Shown: positions 1 to 5,641 of the stretch, piece after piece
Numbering within the stretch: the first letter of the stretch is position 1
Layout of the letters: the number at the start of each line of letters is the position of its first letter
Assembly (NCBI GenBank): GCA_030667885.1
Contig: DAOUVA010000314.1
Span: 1 to 5,820, forward strand
Origin: Phycisphaerae bacterium
GTDB lineage: Bacteria; Planctomycetota; Phycisphaerae; Sedimentisphaerales; Anaerobacaceae
Reading direction: 5' to 3'
Length of the DNA stretch: 5,820 nucleotides
The notes under the pieces: model-generated
The model's database searches: none
What the model was told of the DNA's origin: nothing
What the model saw: the letters and a program-made list of their open reading frames with translations, nothing else
Position numbers and translations under genes: made by a program

Positions 1-800
1 CATTGGGGCCAGTCACTGGGCAGTACCTGGCCGGCTTTTGTCCACGGACCGGTTGTGATATACGAACGATGCCATTTCAACGTCCACAATTCCTTGAGTC
101 CTACACTTCTCGCGGACCAGTCCATGAAAAGGAGGTTAACGAATCCATCATGCCGGTTGATGCAAAAATGGTTCATTTCCCCGGATGTACCCTGATCCAT
201 TATACCGAAGGCATCATTGGTCAGCGACGGTGAATCGGTATGGCGAGGCCAGGCATCATACCATGTGGAATCGCCTAACACCGGTATCGTATTTGTGCTA
301 ACGGGTCTGCCTTCGGTCGTCCTGGTATCTGGTATTACGGTTGTATTGTTCTGGACATTCCTCCAGAACCATTCCTTCCGGCGGTCGCCGCTGCGGTCTT
401 GCTCCACGGCGTTACACCAGGAATTGAAGCCATAGCTGAATACATAATGATAGGAATCAGCGTCGAGATAGGCGGCCTTGAAGGTGCCCCAGTCAGAAGG
501 GTTCAGCATTTCTCTGGTTGCCGTCGGGCACAGAAGCATCTCATCATTACCCTCGTAGTACGGCCGCAGGGCAGTCAACCAAACACCACCAGGGACATCC
601 CTGTTATTGAACTTGCCGTCGTATTCGTCTGTGTACAGCTTAAATGCAAGACCCCACTGTTTCAGCATTGCCTGGCATCTCACCTTCTGCGCCTGTCCCT
701 TCACCCGGTTCAATGCGGGCATTAATATCGCCATCAAAAGTGCGATAATAGCGATAACCACTAAAAGTTCTATCAAAGTAAAGCCTTTTCTTTTGCGCAT
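1..800 (-). CDS. Prepilin-like (type II secretion/pseudopilin-type) protein, copy B, C-terminus cut by window edge
   Basis: The frame is open from an ATG at 798-800 to the window edge, giving 266 codons with no stop. The N-terminus MRKRKG|FTLIELL is a class III prepilin signal: a short basic leader, cleavage by prepilin peptidase after Gly6, then Phe and Glu at mature +5. A hydrophobic helix follows to about residue 30 and would anchor the protein in the inner membrane or pack into a pilus-like fibre. H217 and D227 match the H-X9-DG motif of planctomycete-type prepilins, except that Trp228 replaces Gly. A GLKELWTLKWHR block follows. The protein is a clear paralogue of the gene at 906-1706, with about 10-12 extra residues around 152-171. 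By comparison with that copy, about 8 codons and the stop are missing beyond position 1. A GAGGG ribosome site at 809-813, 8 bases before the ATG, supports the start. No convincing promoter is visible between the genes. The fold and processing signal are secure; the biological role is unknown. Confidence 0.9.
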   Translation of the reverse strand, partial: MRKRKGFTLIELLVVIAIIALLMAILMPALNRVKGQAQKVRCQAMLKQWGLAFKLYTDEYDGKFNNRDVPGGVWLTALRPYYEGNDEMLLCPTATREMLNPSDWGTFKAAYLDADSYHYVFSYGFNSWCNAVEQDRSGDRRKEWFWRNVQNNTTVIPDTRTTEGRPVSTNTIPVLGDSTWYDAWPRHTDSPSLTNDAFGIMDQGTSGEMNHFCINRHDGFVNLLFMDWSARSVGLKELWTLKWHRSYITTGPWTKAGQVLPSDWPQ

Positions 801-858
801 AAGAAAATCCCTCATTTTTACGCTTCAGGTTCCTTTTCACATAATATCTGTCTATAAG

Positions 859-886
859 AAAGGCCAGCCCTGAGAGGCCAGCCTTT
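859..886 (-). terminator. Hairpin between the two prepilin genes, probable terminator or attenuator
   Basis: Read on the minus strand, about 20 bases after the stop of the gene at 906-1706, the sequence can fold as AAAGGCTGGCCT, loop CTC, AGG-G-CTGGCCTTT. That gives about 12 pairs including two G-U pairs and one bulged G. It is followed by TTTCTTAT, an imperfect U-rich tail. On the plus strand the outer six pairs also form and are followed by seven T, but nothing is clearly transcribed in that direction. It may end or reduce transcription from copy A into copy B. Confidence 0.55.
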
Positions 887-905
887 TTTTATTCAGTAGA
901 TAATT

Positions 906-1706
906 TTAGTAATCTTTATATCTCCGCAGCCATTGCGGCCAATCGCCTGGCATTATGCCGCCGGCTTTTGTGTACGCGCCCATTGTGTCATAGTTACGGT
1001 GCCACTTCAGGGTCCACAACTCTTTTAGCCCGGTATTTCTGACTGACCAGTCCATAAAGACCATGTTGACGGATCCGTTGTGCCGGTCGATGCAGAAATG
1101 GTTTAATTCCCCGGATGTGCCCGTATTGCCTATGCCGAAGCCATCCATAATTTCCATGGGCACGTCGGTATCGCGCGGCCATGCGTCATGCCATGTGGCG
1201 TCACCTAAGACGGGTATTTGACTCATGTTTTTGGCATTATTGACATTTTTCCAGAACCATTCCTCCGGGCGGTCTCCGCGTGCGGCGTGCATATAATTGG
1301 TCCAGGAATTTATGCCGTAGCTGAATACATAACGGTAAGACCCGCCTCCGGGCATGGGCAAGACTCGGAAGGCGGCTTTAAAGGTGCCCCAGTCGCCATC
1401 ACTTAACATTTCTCTGGTTGCCGTCGGGCACAGAAGCATATCAAAGTCGTCCTTGTAATAAGAGCGCATTGCATTTGGGAACAGTGTAGTCTCGCCTACT
1501 CCCCAACCTTCATTGAAATAGCCGTCATGGTCGTCCGTATATAGCTTGAATATAAGACCCCATTCTTTCAGTTTTGCCTGGCAGATAACTGACTGTGCCT
1601 GTTTCTTCACCCTTGCCAGTGCGGGCATTAGTATCGCCATCAATAGTGCGATAATAGCGATAACCACTAACAGTTCTATCAATGTAAATCCTCTTCGGCT
1701 CCTCAT
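906..1706 (-). CDS. Prepilin-like (type II secretion/pseudopilin-type) protein, copy A, complete
   Basis: This 266-residue protein starts MRSRRG|FTLIELL, a textbook prepilin peptidase site with cleavage after Gly6 and Glu at mature +5. A hydrophobic helix runs from about residue 7 to 30. The rest is a soluble domain with Cys42, Cys93 and Cys205, a CPTATREM segment (93-100), an H209-X9-D219 motif in which Trp220 stands where the family usually has Gly, and a C-terminal GLKELWTLKWHR block (226-237) ending WLRRYKDY. In Planctomycetota such proteins form large families near type II secretion or type IV pilus machinery. Here no assembly ATPase, platform protein or peptidase gene is adjacent. GGAG at 1714-1717, 7 bases before the ATG, supports the start. 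The gene has its own promoter at 1771-1799 and is followed by a hairpin at 859-886. It could be a minor pseudopilin, a surface fibre subunit or a sugar-related surface protein; nothing in the sequence decides between these. Confidence 0.92.
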   Translation of the reverse strand: MRSRRGFTLIELLVVIAIIALLMAILMPALARVKKQAQSVICQAKLKEWGLIFKLYTDDHDGYFNEGWGVGETTLFPNAMRSYYKDDFDMLLCPTATREMLSDGDWGTFKAAFRVLPMPGGGSYRYVFSYGINSWTNYMHAARGDRPEEWFWKNVNNAKNMSQIPVLGDATWHDAWPRDTDVPMEIMDGFGIGNTGTSGELNHFCIDRHNGSVNMVFMDWSVRNTGLKELWTLKWHRNYDTMGAYTKAGGIMPGDWPQWLRRYKDY

Positions 1707-1770
1707 GATGATACTCCAGTTTTTACTGTAAAAAATTAATTTTATCGGAAATCACATCTCATACACCGGC

Positions 1771-1799
1771 ATTCTACCATATAACAAGTGTTAATTCAA
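1771..1799 (-). promoter_or_regulatory. Sigma70-like promoter for prepilin copy A
   Basis: On the minus strand there is TTGAAT (1794-1799), a 17-base spacer, and TAGAAT (1771-1776). These match the -35 and -10 consensus at 4/6 and 5/6 positions. The predicted start is near 1764, leaving a leader of roughly 57 bases before the ATG at 1706. The promoter lies after the stop of the membrane-protein gene, so copy A can be expressed apart from the sigma-factor operon. Confidence 0.5.
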
Positions 1800-1801
1800 G
1801 G

Positions 1802-1820
1802 GATAATTCGGCAATTTATC
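1802..1820. repeat. Imperfect inverted repeat next to the prepilin promoter
   Basis: GATAATT (1802-1808) and AATTTATC (1813-1820) are inverted around CGGC, with one unpaired T. The repeat abuts the -35 hexamer of the copy A promoter and lies just beyond the stop of the gene at 1834-2379. It could be an operator or a weak hairpin ending the upstream transcript. It lacks a following U-run, which argues against an intrinsic terminator. Confidence 0.3.
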
Positions 1821-1833
1821 GGCGGAAAAGTTG

Positions 1834-2379
1834 TTATTTCGCCTTCTTTTGCAGCATCTTAGTGAGCAGTGGTATTAACTCTTCTGCAGTAACTTGTTTT
1901 TCACGTCCATCGACGAACATTATCTCATAGTTGCCATCGGGGAGCTTACGCTGCATCAGTACTGTGGAATAGTCCTTTGTGGTAATGCGATCGCCATACC
2001 ATACGACGTCTTCGCCGCGTCCAAGGAGGCGATCATATCTTGACTTAACGGCCGAGATGTTGGCAGTATCGGCAGTGGCCCAATATTTAATAAACATCAT
2101 GCTGTCCTGAAGTACCCCTCCGTTCGAGTCCCGCCCGCCAAGAAAGGTTGCACAGAATATTATTGTTATGATTATAGCCGCAGCAGCAGCAAGTTTATTT
2201 ATTCTCAGGTGAATTATAATGTTGATGGTATTCATTCCGAGCCTGTGGTGCGAAAGTCTGTGCGGGATCTGGCGTTTTATATCCTCGCCGAGAGCAGGGG
2301 GGACCGGCTCTATGGTGGCATCGGATAATTTATTCAATAGTTCTTTTAGCTCTTGTTCTTCTCTCATCGCAGCTTTCAC
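1834..2379 (-). CDS. Single-span membrane protein next to ECF sigma factor, probable anti-sigma-like regulator
   Basis: The product is 181 residues. An N-terminal charged helical region (about 1-60, cytosolic by prediction) contains the segment IEPVPPALGEDIKRQIPHRL. One hydrophobic helix (about 63-81) follows, then an outside domain of about 100 residues rich in strands, ending in PDGNYEIMFVDGREKQ and a basic tail. The gene begins 19 bases after the sigma-factor stop, so the two are co-transcribed and probably coupled in translation. That placement and topology are typical of membrane anti-sigma factors, which hold the sigma at the membrane until a signal arrives. I see no HxxxCxxC zinc-binding anti-sigma motif, so the role rests on position and topology. 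The start is uncertain: GTG at 2377-2379 has GGA too close to it, while ATG at 2365-2367 (residue 5) is also possible with no better ribosome site. Confidence 0.75.
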   Translation of the reverse strand: MKAAMREEQELKELLNKLSDATIEPVPPALGEDIKRQIPHRLSHHRLGMNTINIIIHLRINKLAAAAAIIITIIFCATFLGGRDSNGGVLQDSMMFIKYWATADTANISAVKSRYDRLLGRGEDVVWYGDRITTKDYSTVLMQRKLPDGNYEIMFVDGREKQVTAEELIPLLTKMLQKKAK

Positions 2380-2398
2380 TTTCCGTGAGACAACTTTT

Positions 2399-3019
2399 TT
2401 AGATAACCTGCTTTCTCAAAGTTGTTAATGCTCTGTTGAGCCTGCTTTTGAAGGTTCCATCCCTTATGCCTGCTGCATCGGCAGCTTCGGCGATAGTCAA
2501 CTGCTGCATATAATGCAAAATAACCGTTTGCCTTAATTTGACGGGCAGCCGAGCAACAGCGTTTTTCAACTGCTCTAACTGCTCGTTATGTTCGGCTATG
2601 TCGTGGCCGTTCGTACTGTCAGAGATGTCAATGTTATCAAGGGCGGCCATCTTTTTGTTCTTATGCCTGCGCCAGTATAGTCTTGAAACGTTGCCGGCAA
2701 TCCGATAGAGCCAGCCGTTTAAGGCTTTGCCGTCCCTCAACTGGCCTATATGGTGCCAGGCGTTAAGAAAGCTTTCCTGGGTCAGGTCTTCGCTGACCTG
2801 AGGGTCGTGTCCAAGCCTTCTCATAAACAAATAAATCTGCTTGTAATATATATCAACAAGTTCGGCCGCGGCGGTATGGTCGCCGGCCCTTAATCGCCGG
2901 ACAAGCGAATCCAGCCTTTGCTCCGAGCGCTCCTTCGGCTCGTTGAGTTCCCGCAGTTTTGTTATAGGATGCGCCGAGTCGGATTTCTGTTCTGTTAAAT
3001 TTGCCTTTTTTAACGTCAT
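2399..3019 (-). CDS. ECF-type RNA polymerase sigma factor
   Basis: The product is 206 residues from the ATG at 3017-3019. A charged N-terminal extension of about 40 residues precedes sigma region 2 (about 54-120), which has the DLTQESFLNAW segment (78-88) and GWLYRIAGN followed by an aromatic/basic stretch YWRRHKNKK used in -10 recognition. A linker of about 30 residues leads to sigma region 4 (about 150-202) with a helix-turn-helix, LTIAEAADAAGIRDGTFKSR, that reads the -35 element. There is no region 1.1 or 3, as expected for the extracytoplasmic function class. It directs RNA polymerase to a small set of stress- or surface-related promoters. It leads an operon with the membrane protein at 1834-2379, its likely partner. 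An in-frame TTG at 3047-3049, preceded by AAGG, would add 10 residues. I prefer the ATG, which has a weak AAAGAG site. The ECF subgroup is not determined. Confidence 0.9.
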   Translation of the reverse strand: MTLKKANLTEQKSDSAHPITKLRELNEPKERSEQRLDSLVRRLRAGDHTAAAELVDIYYKQIYLFMRRLGHDPQVSEDLTQESFLNAWHHIGQLRDGKALNGWLYRIAGNVSRLYWRRHKNKKMAALDNIDISDSTNGHDIAEHNEQLEQLKNAVARLPVKLRQTVILHYMQQLTIAEAADAAGIRDGTFKSRLNRALTTLRKQVI

Positions 3020-3111
3020 TTTTGGCTCTTTTTTTACTGAAAAAGTCAATGTACCTTAAATCCGCTTTGTCTGCAATATTAAAGGCCGGCCTGTAAGGGG
3101 TGATATGTGTA

Positions 3112-3120
3112 TGCTATAAT
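3112..3120 (+). promoter_or_regulatory. Extended -10 promoter for the radical SAM gene
   Basis: TGCTATAAT is a perfect -10 hexamer (3115-3120) with the upstream TG of an extended -10 element. The expected -35 position holds no good hexamer, which is usual for this promoter type. Transcription would begin near 3127, giving a leader of about 35 bases before the ATG at 3162. The leader has no clear Shine-Dalgarno sequence. Confidence 0.5.
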
Positions 3121-3161
3121 AAGCTGAGTGTATTTAACAAAACAGTATGCGATATTAAACT

Positions 3162-4049
3162 ATGACGATTTTGCCGGCCAATATCGGTTCGTTTAGTGAG
3201 CCCGTCCGAAAGTTATGGGAAAGGATGAATCCCTGCACACTATGCCCGCGGCAGTGCAAGGTCTATCGCGGCAGGGGGGAAACGGGCTTTTGCGGGATTG
3301 GGGATATGCCTTTGGTCAGTTCCGTCGGGCCGCATTTCGGAGAGGAAAGCGTGCTTGTAGGCAGCGGGGGCTCGGGTACGATATTCTTTGCGGGTTGTAA
3401 TCTGGGCTGTGTTTTCTGTCAGAACTTCGATATCAGTCATAATCGCGCCGGACGAAAAATGGCGATTGAACTTTTGGCCCAGGCCATGCTTGGCTTGCAG
3501 GATTACGGATGCAGTAATATTAATTTTGTTACTCCCACCCACGTTGCTGCGGCTATTGCGGTTGCTATTGAATTAGCACGGGAAGGGGGGCTGAAACTGC
3601 CGACGGTTTATAATACCGGCGGCTATGATTCTGTTGAGACGCTAAAGCTGCTGGAAGGATTCGTTGATATTTATATGCCGGATATGAAATATGCGGATTC
3701 GAAAGTTTCTGAGGAGCTTTCCGCAGCGCCGGATTATCCAGAAGTAAATTTTGCTGCCGTAAAAGAGATGCACTGCCAGGTGGGTGACCTTCAAGTTAAA
3801 GACGGCTTAGCTACACGAGGGCTTTTGATAAGACATCTGGTTTTGCCGGATAATCTGGCCGGGAGTTTCGAGGTTATAGATTTTTTGGCTGAGCAGATTT
3901 CCCCAAATACTACCATTAATGTTATGGACCAATATCGTCCATGCTATAAGGCTTCTTCACATCCGAAAATAAACCGCAGGCCGACTTTTGAAGAGATTGA
4001 ATCCATTCGCCAATACGTAACCCAAAAAGGCATGAACGTTCTTTTGTAA
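3162..4049 (+). CDS. Radical SAM protein, COG1313 family (PflA/PflX-like)
   Basis: The product is 295 residues. The N-terminus has a cysteine cluster, C25-xx-C28-PRQ-C32 with C44 in GFCGIG, as in this family and probably metal- or cluster-binding. The radical SAM motif C79-NLG-C83-VF-C86-QN binds the 4Fe-4S cluster that cleaves S-adenosylmethionine. The family-typical blocks GSGTIFFAGCN, NFVTPTH, VYNTGGYDS, VDIYMPDMKYAD and RGLLIRHLVLP all follow in order, so the protein appears complete and of normal length. It is cytosolic. COG1313 proteins are often labelled pyruvate formate-lyase activating enzyme, but the substrate is not established. No glycyl radical enzyme gene is visible here, so that label should not be taken literally. 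They differ from the AmmeMemoRadiSam enzyme in these blocks, and no AMMECR1 or MEMO gene is near. The gene stands alone, divergent from the sigma factor and convergent with the gene at 4101-5399. The ATG lacks a strong ribosome site. Confidence 0.93.
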   Translation: MTILPANIGSFSEPVRKLWERMNPCTLCPRQCKVYRGRGETGFCGIGDMPLVSSVGPHFGEESVLVGSGGSGTIFFAGCNLGCVFCQNFDISHNRAGRKMAIELLAQAMLGLQDYGCSNINFVTPTHVAAAIAVAIELAREGGLKLPTVYNTGGYDSVETLKLLEGFVDIYMPDMKYADSKVSEELSAAPDYPEVNFAAVKEMHCQVGDLQVKDGLATRGLLIRHLVLPDNLAGSFEVIDFLAEQISPNTTINVMDQYRPCYKASSHPKINRRPTFEEIESIRQYVTQKGMNVLL

Positions 4050-4100
4050 ATTGTTGAATTCAAACATTTTTCGCTGGAAGTCGTAATACTGCATTCGAAC

Positions 4101-5399
4101 TCATTCAAGCCCTAATAATACCTCAGACAGGTTAATATATGTAGGTCCGATATATTCGATACGCCCGGATACGTAAATATCTAATCCTTCCTTTGCGGCG
4201 ACTAATTCGGGATATTTTTCTTTCTTAACGCTAAAAATTATATATCTTCCGATTACGTGTTGTCCAGACCATTCCTCAGGAAGCATCATAGTAAGGCGAA
4301 AATCTTGATCAATACCGATTTTTTGTGCATCAAAAAGAATAAGACGTTCATTTTCTACCCTTATACCGATATAGGTTTTCGCAGTATCCTCTCGTTGCAT
4401 TGGTGGCCTGCTATCTATGTCCTGACATAGCTCCTTCAGTGACAGAGAGAGTTTATTTTCACTTGGGATTGTTTCGATTTCACCAGAATCAGCCTTGGGT
4501 TTATTGATGTATAAGATAATTAACCAGCCTATTATTGAAACGAGCAAAAGGACAGCAGCACCTATAAGTGCAGCTTGAATTGTGCGGTTTTGGTACCACT
4601 TTTCAACATCTGCTTTGTATTTAGATGCTGGCTCTTGTCTTTCAAAGATTAAGCCAGATTGAGATGATTTTGTTTGTCGGATCGTTTTTTTCTGAACTGC
4701 TTGGCTATCGAGTGTTCCATAGATGACATCATATAGGAATGGACCGCAAAAAGGTAGGTGTTTGATCGAGGCCCTCAATAGATTGTTTAAAAAATTCATG
4801 AAAGACGTTTGTTTAGAGAACTCAGCAGATGAGGAAACTGTTCCATCCATGCCTTCAGCAAGTTTCGACCAGGCAATTCGAACTAAATTCATCCATGGAC
4901 CATAAACCTTTCCACCGTGAAAACACAAAAAACTTGCATATCCACGGCTCATTTTCGTTACATCATCCATTGGCTCCCATGACCACTTCTCAATTTGAGT
5001 AATGTTAAAATTAGACTTTTCTGCATCGGGGTCTGTTAGCAGCCATGTAATTAGAATAATGCATTTTCCATCATCTTCAGGGATGAATTGTTGGTCCTCG
5101 TATTTTTCGATTAGACTATTCTTGGCTTCTTGAAACCTTATAAGGAAAGCTGGTGTTCTTCTTACCTCAAATTCTTTTTTGAGTCGTTTTGTATCTAACT
5201 CGACGGGAAGTGTATGGATTTGTGCTTGGAGTTTATTCAAATTATCTTTTTGCCGCTGCCAGTAAGCATCTTCGCTGCAATATTCATCTAACCACTTTCC
5301 AGCTTCCATGTATTTTGCTGGATTAGCTTTAATATCTTTGGCTATTTCAATAAATAACTCATAATCTTCTGGGGTTACTATCTTTTCGGTATCACTCAC
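4101..5399 (-). CDS. Unknown single-span membrane protein, possible C-terminal OB-fold-like domain
   Basis: The product is 432 residues from the GTG at 5397-5399, chosen because GAGGTG at 5406-5411 lies six bases upstream. The alternative GTG at 5406 overlaps that site. An acidic/helical N-terminal part (1-110) with a possible coiled stretch (about 45-100) leads to a mixed region (110-270) that includes a hydrophobic segment, KHLPFCGPFLYDVIYG (213-228). One strong membrane helix spans about 275-298 and ends in YINKPK. The C-terminal part (about 315-432) has alternating strands, ending in LDIYVSGRIEYIGPTYINLS, which resembles the tRNA_anti-like/OB-fold style of strand. By the positive-inside rule orientation is uncertain; the basic KKTIRQTK before the helix favours a cytosolic N-terminus. 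No catalytic motif is evident. The gene is visibly AT-richer than the sigma and radical SAM genes and is monocistronic, which may indicate recent acquisition. I do not recognise the family. Confidence 0.8.
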   Translation of the reverse strand: MSDTEKIVTPEDYELFIEIAKDIKANPAKYMEAGKWLDEYCSEDAYWQRQKDNLNKLQAQIHTLPVELDTKRLKKEFEVRRTPAFLIRFQEAKNSLIEKYEDQQFIPEDDGKCIILITWLLTDPDAEKSNFNITQIEKWSWEPMDDVTKMSRGYASFLCFHGGKVYGPWMNLVRIAWSKLAEGMDGTVSSSAEFSKQTSFMNFLNNLLRASIKHLPFCGPFLYDVIYGTLDSQAVQKKTIRQTKSSQSGLIFERQEPASKYKADVEKWYQNRTIQAALIGAAVLLLVSIIGWLIILYINKPKADSGEIETIPSENKLSLSLKELCQDIDSRPPMQREDTAKTYIGIRVENERLILFDAQKIGIDQDFRLTMMLPEEWSGQHVIGRYIIFSVKKEKYPELVAAKEGLDIYVSGRIEYIGPTYINLSEVLLGLE

Positions 5400-5405
5400 A
5401 ATGTT

Positions 5406-5411
5406 CACCTC
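5406..5411 (-). promoter_or_regulatory. Ribosome binding site deciding the GTG start at 5399
   Basis: GAGGTG on the minus strand is six bases upstream of the GTG at 5397-5399. The longest open frame would start at another GTG (5406-5408) that lies inside this site, so the shorter start is much more likely. Confidence 0.7.
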
Positions 5412-5461
5412 AAAGCTTCAAAAAAATTTAGTTAAACGCCGCCGTTAGATTGCCTTTCAAA

Positions 5462-5489
5462 ATTATAATACCTTTAGTCGATTGGACAA
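5462..5489 (-). promoter_or_regulatory. Sigma70-like promoter for the unknown membrane protein
   Basis: On the minus strand there is TTGTCC (5484-5489), a 16-base spacer, and a perfect TATAAT (5462-5467). Transcription would begin near 5455, giving a leader of about 55 bases that contains the ribosome site at 5406-5411. Confidence 0.55.
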
Positions 5490-5607
5490 GTGTTAATACT
5501 TTACTTCAAATTGTTGCTTTAATTGTTTTGCGTTTTTTGTGGTGTGGGCGTGGGCATCATTGTTGAAATAGACGTATGGTCTTTTCGGTAGATAGTAAAT
5601 TATCATT

Positions 5608-5634
5608 TTGAATTTGTTTGTGTCGGGATATAAT
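5608..5634 (+). promoter_or_regulatory. Promoter for polX, possibly giving a leaderless transcript
   Basis: TTGAAT (5608-5613) and a perfect TATAAT (5629-5634) are separated by 15 bases, slightly short. The -10 ends seven bases before the ATG at 5642, so transcription would begin at or next to the start codon. No Shine-Dalgarno sequence is seen at the normal distance. Confidence 0.45.
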
Positions 5635-5641
5635 CGTTTTT

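Larger units (their letters stand above)
1..1706 (-). repeat. Tandem gene duplication: two prepilin-like paralogues head to tail
   Basis: The reading frames of 1-800 and 906-1706 align over their full length. The longest exact match I found is 33 bases (507-539 against 1407-1439), encoding the CPTATREM region. The signal-peptide coding segments (about 720-782 against 1626-1688) are also nearly identical. The offset is 906 at the start codons, 900 in the middle and 930 at the C-terminal end, so several small in-frame insertions or deletions have accumulated. The sequence between the genes and the ribosome sites differ, so the duplicated unit, as now visible, is the coding region alone. Confidence 0.85.

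Noticed and set aside
640..840. Minus-strand 66-codon frame beginning at 840
   Set aside because: It overlaps the start of prepilin copy B in a different frame and its translation shows no family features. It is not a separate gene.
3..873. Plus-strand open frames across 1-873
   Set aside because: They are antisense shadows of the prepilin copy B gene, which is open on the minus strand from 800 to the edge and has a clear prepilin signal. They have no recognisable protein features.
3040..3080. Possible promoter for the sigma factor (TTGCAG, 17 bases, TACATT on the minus strand)
   Set aside because: Matches to consensus are only 3/6 and 4/6, and an ECF operon may use its own sigma. Not strong enough to list.
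3083..3092. Palindrome AGGCCGGCCT between the divergent sigma and radical SAM genes
   Set aside because: It is a perfect 10-base palindrome in a divergent promoter region, but it is GC-only at its core, occurs once, and shows no further operator-like structure. Chance is sufficient.
4050..4100. Terminator between the convergent radical SAM and membrane-protein genes
   Set aside because: I could find no stem followed by a U-run in either direction in this 51-base gap.
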